Positions 63,816 to 64,000 of a DNA stretch of 64,000 nucleotides are shown here, one piece after another. The translations under genes and the position numbers were made by a program. The notes under the pieces are model-generated. The model saw nothing but the letters and a program-made list of their open reading frames with translations. It did not search any database and had not been told where the DNA came from. Source of the DNA: Methanomassiliicoccaceae archaeon UBA421 (GTDB taxonomy: Archaea > Thermoplasmatota > Thermoplasmata > Methanomassiliicoccales > Methanomethylophilaceae); the NCBI GenBank assembly GCA_002498365.1, contig DAHB01000004.1, positions 1 to 64,000 of the forward strand. The letters run 5' to 3'. How positions within the stretch are numbered: position 1 is the first letter of the stretch; each line of letters opens with the position of its first letter.

Positions 63816-64000
63816 TCACACGGTGTGCAGCAACGTTCTCCTGAATTCCGACGTGGGCGTCGCCGGCCTGGCCATGCATATCAGCCGCGCAGAATCCCAA
63901 TACCTGCCGACCGCCGGCAGGTCCGCTGTCGATTCTACGTGGTAGTACTTCTTCCCTTCGAATTCGTAGAAAGTCCCGTTCGCGAATACATTGACCGCGG
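63816..64000 (-). CDS. Partial gene running off the right edge (C-terminus)
   Basis: 61 codons plus stop. The encoded end (ANGTFYEFEGKKYYHVESTA; LPAVGRYWDSARLICMARPA) is protein-like and the frame is open to the edge. Family not recognised. Confidence 0.45.
   Translation of the reverse strand, partial: AVNVFANGTFYEFEGKKYYHVESTADLPAVGRYWDSARLICMARPATPTSEFRRTLLHTV

Overview
The window looks like chromosome from a hydrogen-dependent methylotrophic methanogen of the order Methanomassiliicoccales (Methanomethylophilaceae-like). It opens with the end of an mtaCB methanol methyltransferase operon next to a ramA corrinoid-activation gene. Archaeal markers are present: TBP, ABCE1/RLI, archaeal tRNAs, pilin-like signal peptides. 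Many genes have a TATA element about 25 nt before the start codon, which points to leaderless mRNAs. This order is known to decode UAG as pyrrolysine. None of the intact chromosomal genes I could read here ends in TAG, and two accessory genes contain in-frame TAG.

0-15 kb: methanol metabolism (mtaC, mtaB; a COG0523 GTPase, a His-rich partner and ramA), a nitrate/taurine-type ABC transporter whose binding protein appears circularly permuted, an AdoMet decarboxylase-like protein, a DUF362 ferredoxin protein, thpR, three small pilin-like/secreted proteins, sufS-like cysteine desulfurase, pyrD-pyrK. 15-33 kb: tRNA-Cys, tbp with stacked TATA elements, PHP phosphoesterase, metG, three tandem MATE exporters, rli, a cation exchanger, another PHP protein, a CDF exporter, an MFS transporter, cobalamin adenosyltransferase, and cysK-metA. 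33-36.5 kb: a SPASM radical SAM enzyme directly behind a Cys-rich small protein (possible RiPP pair), DUF5685, a second Cys-rich protein and a coiled-coil protein. 36.5-48.1 kb: large cell-surface proteins (acidic 667-aa protein; 1165-aa BspA-type leucine-rich-repeat protein), nitroreductase, pyrophosphatase, a tandem pair of anchored paralogs with a 94-bp identical block, tRNA-Arg, FKBP isomerase and tRNA-Thr.

From the 3' end of tRNA-Thr (48.13 kb) to the right edge the sequence is accessory. Decayed fragments surround two DUF4143-type ATPases, which bracket a compact AT-richer island (51.07-61.30 kb). The island has a 1524-aa DEAH helicase with a C-terminal DUF1998/MZB zinc domain, a tightly coupled 836-aa protein ending in Sel1-like repeats, and a divergent 1020-aa Sel1-repeat protein readable only through an in-frame UAG. 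The island ends abruptly on a truncated sbcC. I regard it as the best candidate for an undescribed system, probably anti-mobile-element defence related to DruE/DISARM-type helicases. The first DUF4143 ATPase also needs UAG read-through at codon 9 to include its Walker A motif.

Starts were chosen from reading frame, TATA spacing and Shine-Dalgarno sequences. Function calls come from motif recognition only; no database search was run.
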